A DNA stretch of 13,968 bases, from positions 1 through 13,968 of the forward strand of contig DATMSM010000076.1 of NCBI GenBank assembly GCA_035565355.1, read 5' to 3'. Each line of letters begins with the position of its first letter. The stretch's first letter is position 1. The notes under the pieces were generated by a model. The model saw only the letters and a list, made by a program, of their open reading frames with translations. It did no database searches and had not been told where the DNA came from. Positions 13,701 through 13,968 of the stretch are shown piece after piece. The translations under genes were made by a program, and so were the position numbers. Origin of the DNA: Ga0074130 sp035565355. GTDB taxonomy: Bacteria > Pseudomonadota > Gammaproteobacteria > Burkholderiales > Rhodocyclaceae.

Positions 13701-13735
13701 AAGAAAAAGGGCCGGTTCCTTGTGGAAACCAGCCC
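13701..13735 (-). terminator. Intrinsic terminator of the tRNA operon
   Basis: On the minus strand GGGCTGGTTTCC-ACAA-GGAACCGGCCC forms an 11-bp stem with one bulged T and one G-U pair, followed by TTTTTCTT. It begins nine bases after the CCA end of tRNA-Arg. Confidence 0.9.
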
Positions 13736-13743
13736 TTCGATTT

Positions 13744-13820
13744 TGGCGCGCCCGGAGCGATTCGAACGCCCGACCCCTTGGTTCGTAGCCAAGTACTCTA
13801 TCCAGCTGAGCTACGGGCGC
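13744..13820 (-). tRNA. tRNA-Arg (anticodon ACG)
   Basis: This is a 77-base gene including an encoded CCA end. The acceptor stem GCGCCCG/CGGGCGC is perfect. The D arm contains GCTCAGCTGGATAGAGT, the anticodon arm is CTTGG-CTACGAA-CCAAG with ACG in the loop, and the T arm is GGGCG-TTCGAAT-CGCTC. The ACG anticodon is normally edited to ICG to read CGU, CGC and CGA codons. It follows the initiator tRNA by 27 bases. Confidence 0.97.
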
Positions 13821-13822
13821 GC

Positions 13823-13838
13823 AGTAAAACTTTTTACT
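13823..13838. repeat. Inverted repeat in the tRNA spacer
   Basis: AGTAAAA-CT-TTTTACT is a 7-bp perfect inverted repeat occupying most of the 27-base AT-rich spacer between the two tRNA genes. It may guide processing of the precursor; this is inference. Confidence 0.4.
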
Positions 13839-13847
13839 TCTTAAATT

Positions 13848-13924
13848 TGGTTGCGGGGACAGGATTTGAACCTGTGACCTTCGGGTTATGAGCCCGACGA
13901 GCTGCCAGACTGCTCCACCCCGCG
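13848..13924 (-). tRNA. Initiator tRNA-fMet (anticodon CAT)
   Basis: This is a 77-base gene with an encoded CCA. The initiator hallmarks are all visible: an unpaired C1 against A72 at the end of the acceptor stem (CGCGGGG/CCCCGCA), three consecutive G-C pairs in the anticodon stem (TCGGG-CTCATAA-CCCGA), and a T arm ACAGG-TTCAAAT-CCTGT. It is the first gene of a two-tRNA operon. Confidence 0.97.
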
Positions 13925-13937
13925 TCAGAGAGGCGAA

Positions 13938-13966
13938 ACTATAGCAGAGGCTCCGGGATTGCGCAA
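13938..13966 (-). promoter_or_regulatory. Sigma-70 promoter of the tRNA operon
   Basis: On the minus strand TTGCGC (13961-13966) and TATAGT (13938-13943) are separated by exactly 17 bases. The start site would be near 13931, a few bases before the mature tRNA-fMet 5' end. The sequence after the -10 (TTCGCC) is fairly GC-rich, as in growth-rate-controlled stable RNA promoters. Confidence 0.85.
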
Positions 13967-13968
13967 GA

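Overview
The window is a dense, GC-rich stretch of ordinary chromosome from a Gram-negative bacterium. Codon use and protein features (a GreB with an acidic N-terminal lead, a PsiF-repeat protein, zinc-ribbon membrane proteins, a YdcH/DUF465 protein, CCA-encoding tRNA genes) suggest a betaproteobacterium, possibly of the Rhodocyclales/Nitrosomonadales type. That placement is an impression from protein style, not a phylogenetic result. I see no insertion sequence, prophage, CRISPR array or integrase.

Layout. (1) Positions 1-3748, plus strand: the 3' part of an RND efflux adaptor gene followed by its complete inner-membrane RND pump. (2) Positions 3762-5126, minus: a beta-CASP metallo-beta-lactamase-fold RNase. 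(3) Positions 5395-7451, plus: two adjacent membrane proteins of unknown function, one with a C-terminal and one with an N-terminal four-cysteine zinc ribbon. (4) Positions 7448-7927, minus: a DNA-deoxyinosine (hypoxanthine) glycosylase of the uracil-DNA-glycosylase superfamily, whose stop codon overlaps that of the preceding convergent gene. (5) Positions 8057-11013, minus: htpG, a PsiF-repeat periplasmic protein and greB. A textbook heat-shock (sigma-32) promoter lies just upstream of htpG. (6) Positions 11205-11423, plus: a small YdcH-family coiled-coil protein. (7) Positions 11437-13604, minus: a nitronate-monooxygenase-like flavoprotein with a cysteine-rich C-terminal part, and an ODP/flavodiiron-type diiron MBL protein behind a well-formed FNR-type operator. 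(8) Positions 13744-13924, minus: initiator tRNA-Met followed by tRNA-Arg(ACG), with a strong sigma-70 promoter and an intrinsic terminator.

How it fits together. Most units are independent housekeeping or stress functions: efflux, RNA turnover, base-excision repair, chaperone, transcript cleavage and translation initiation. The regulation readable from sequence is the most informative part: sigma-32 control of htpG, probable FNR/Anr activation of the diiron protein with class II geometry, and a hairpin plus T-rich tract in the leader of the flavoprotein gene. The least described items are the zinc-ribbon membrane pair and the cysteine-rich tail of the nitronate-monooxygenase-like protein. 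I did not find a convincing, entirely new multi-gene system.
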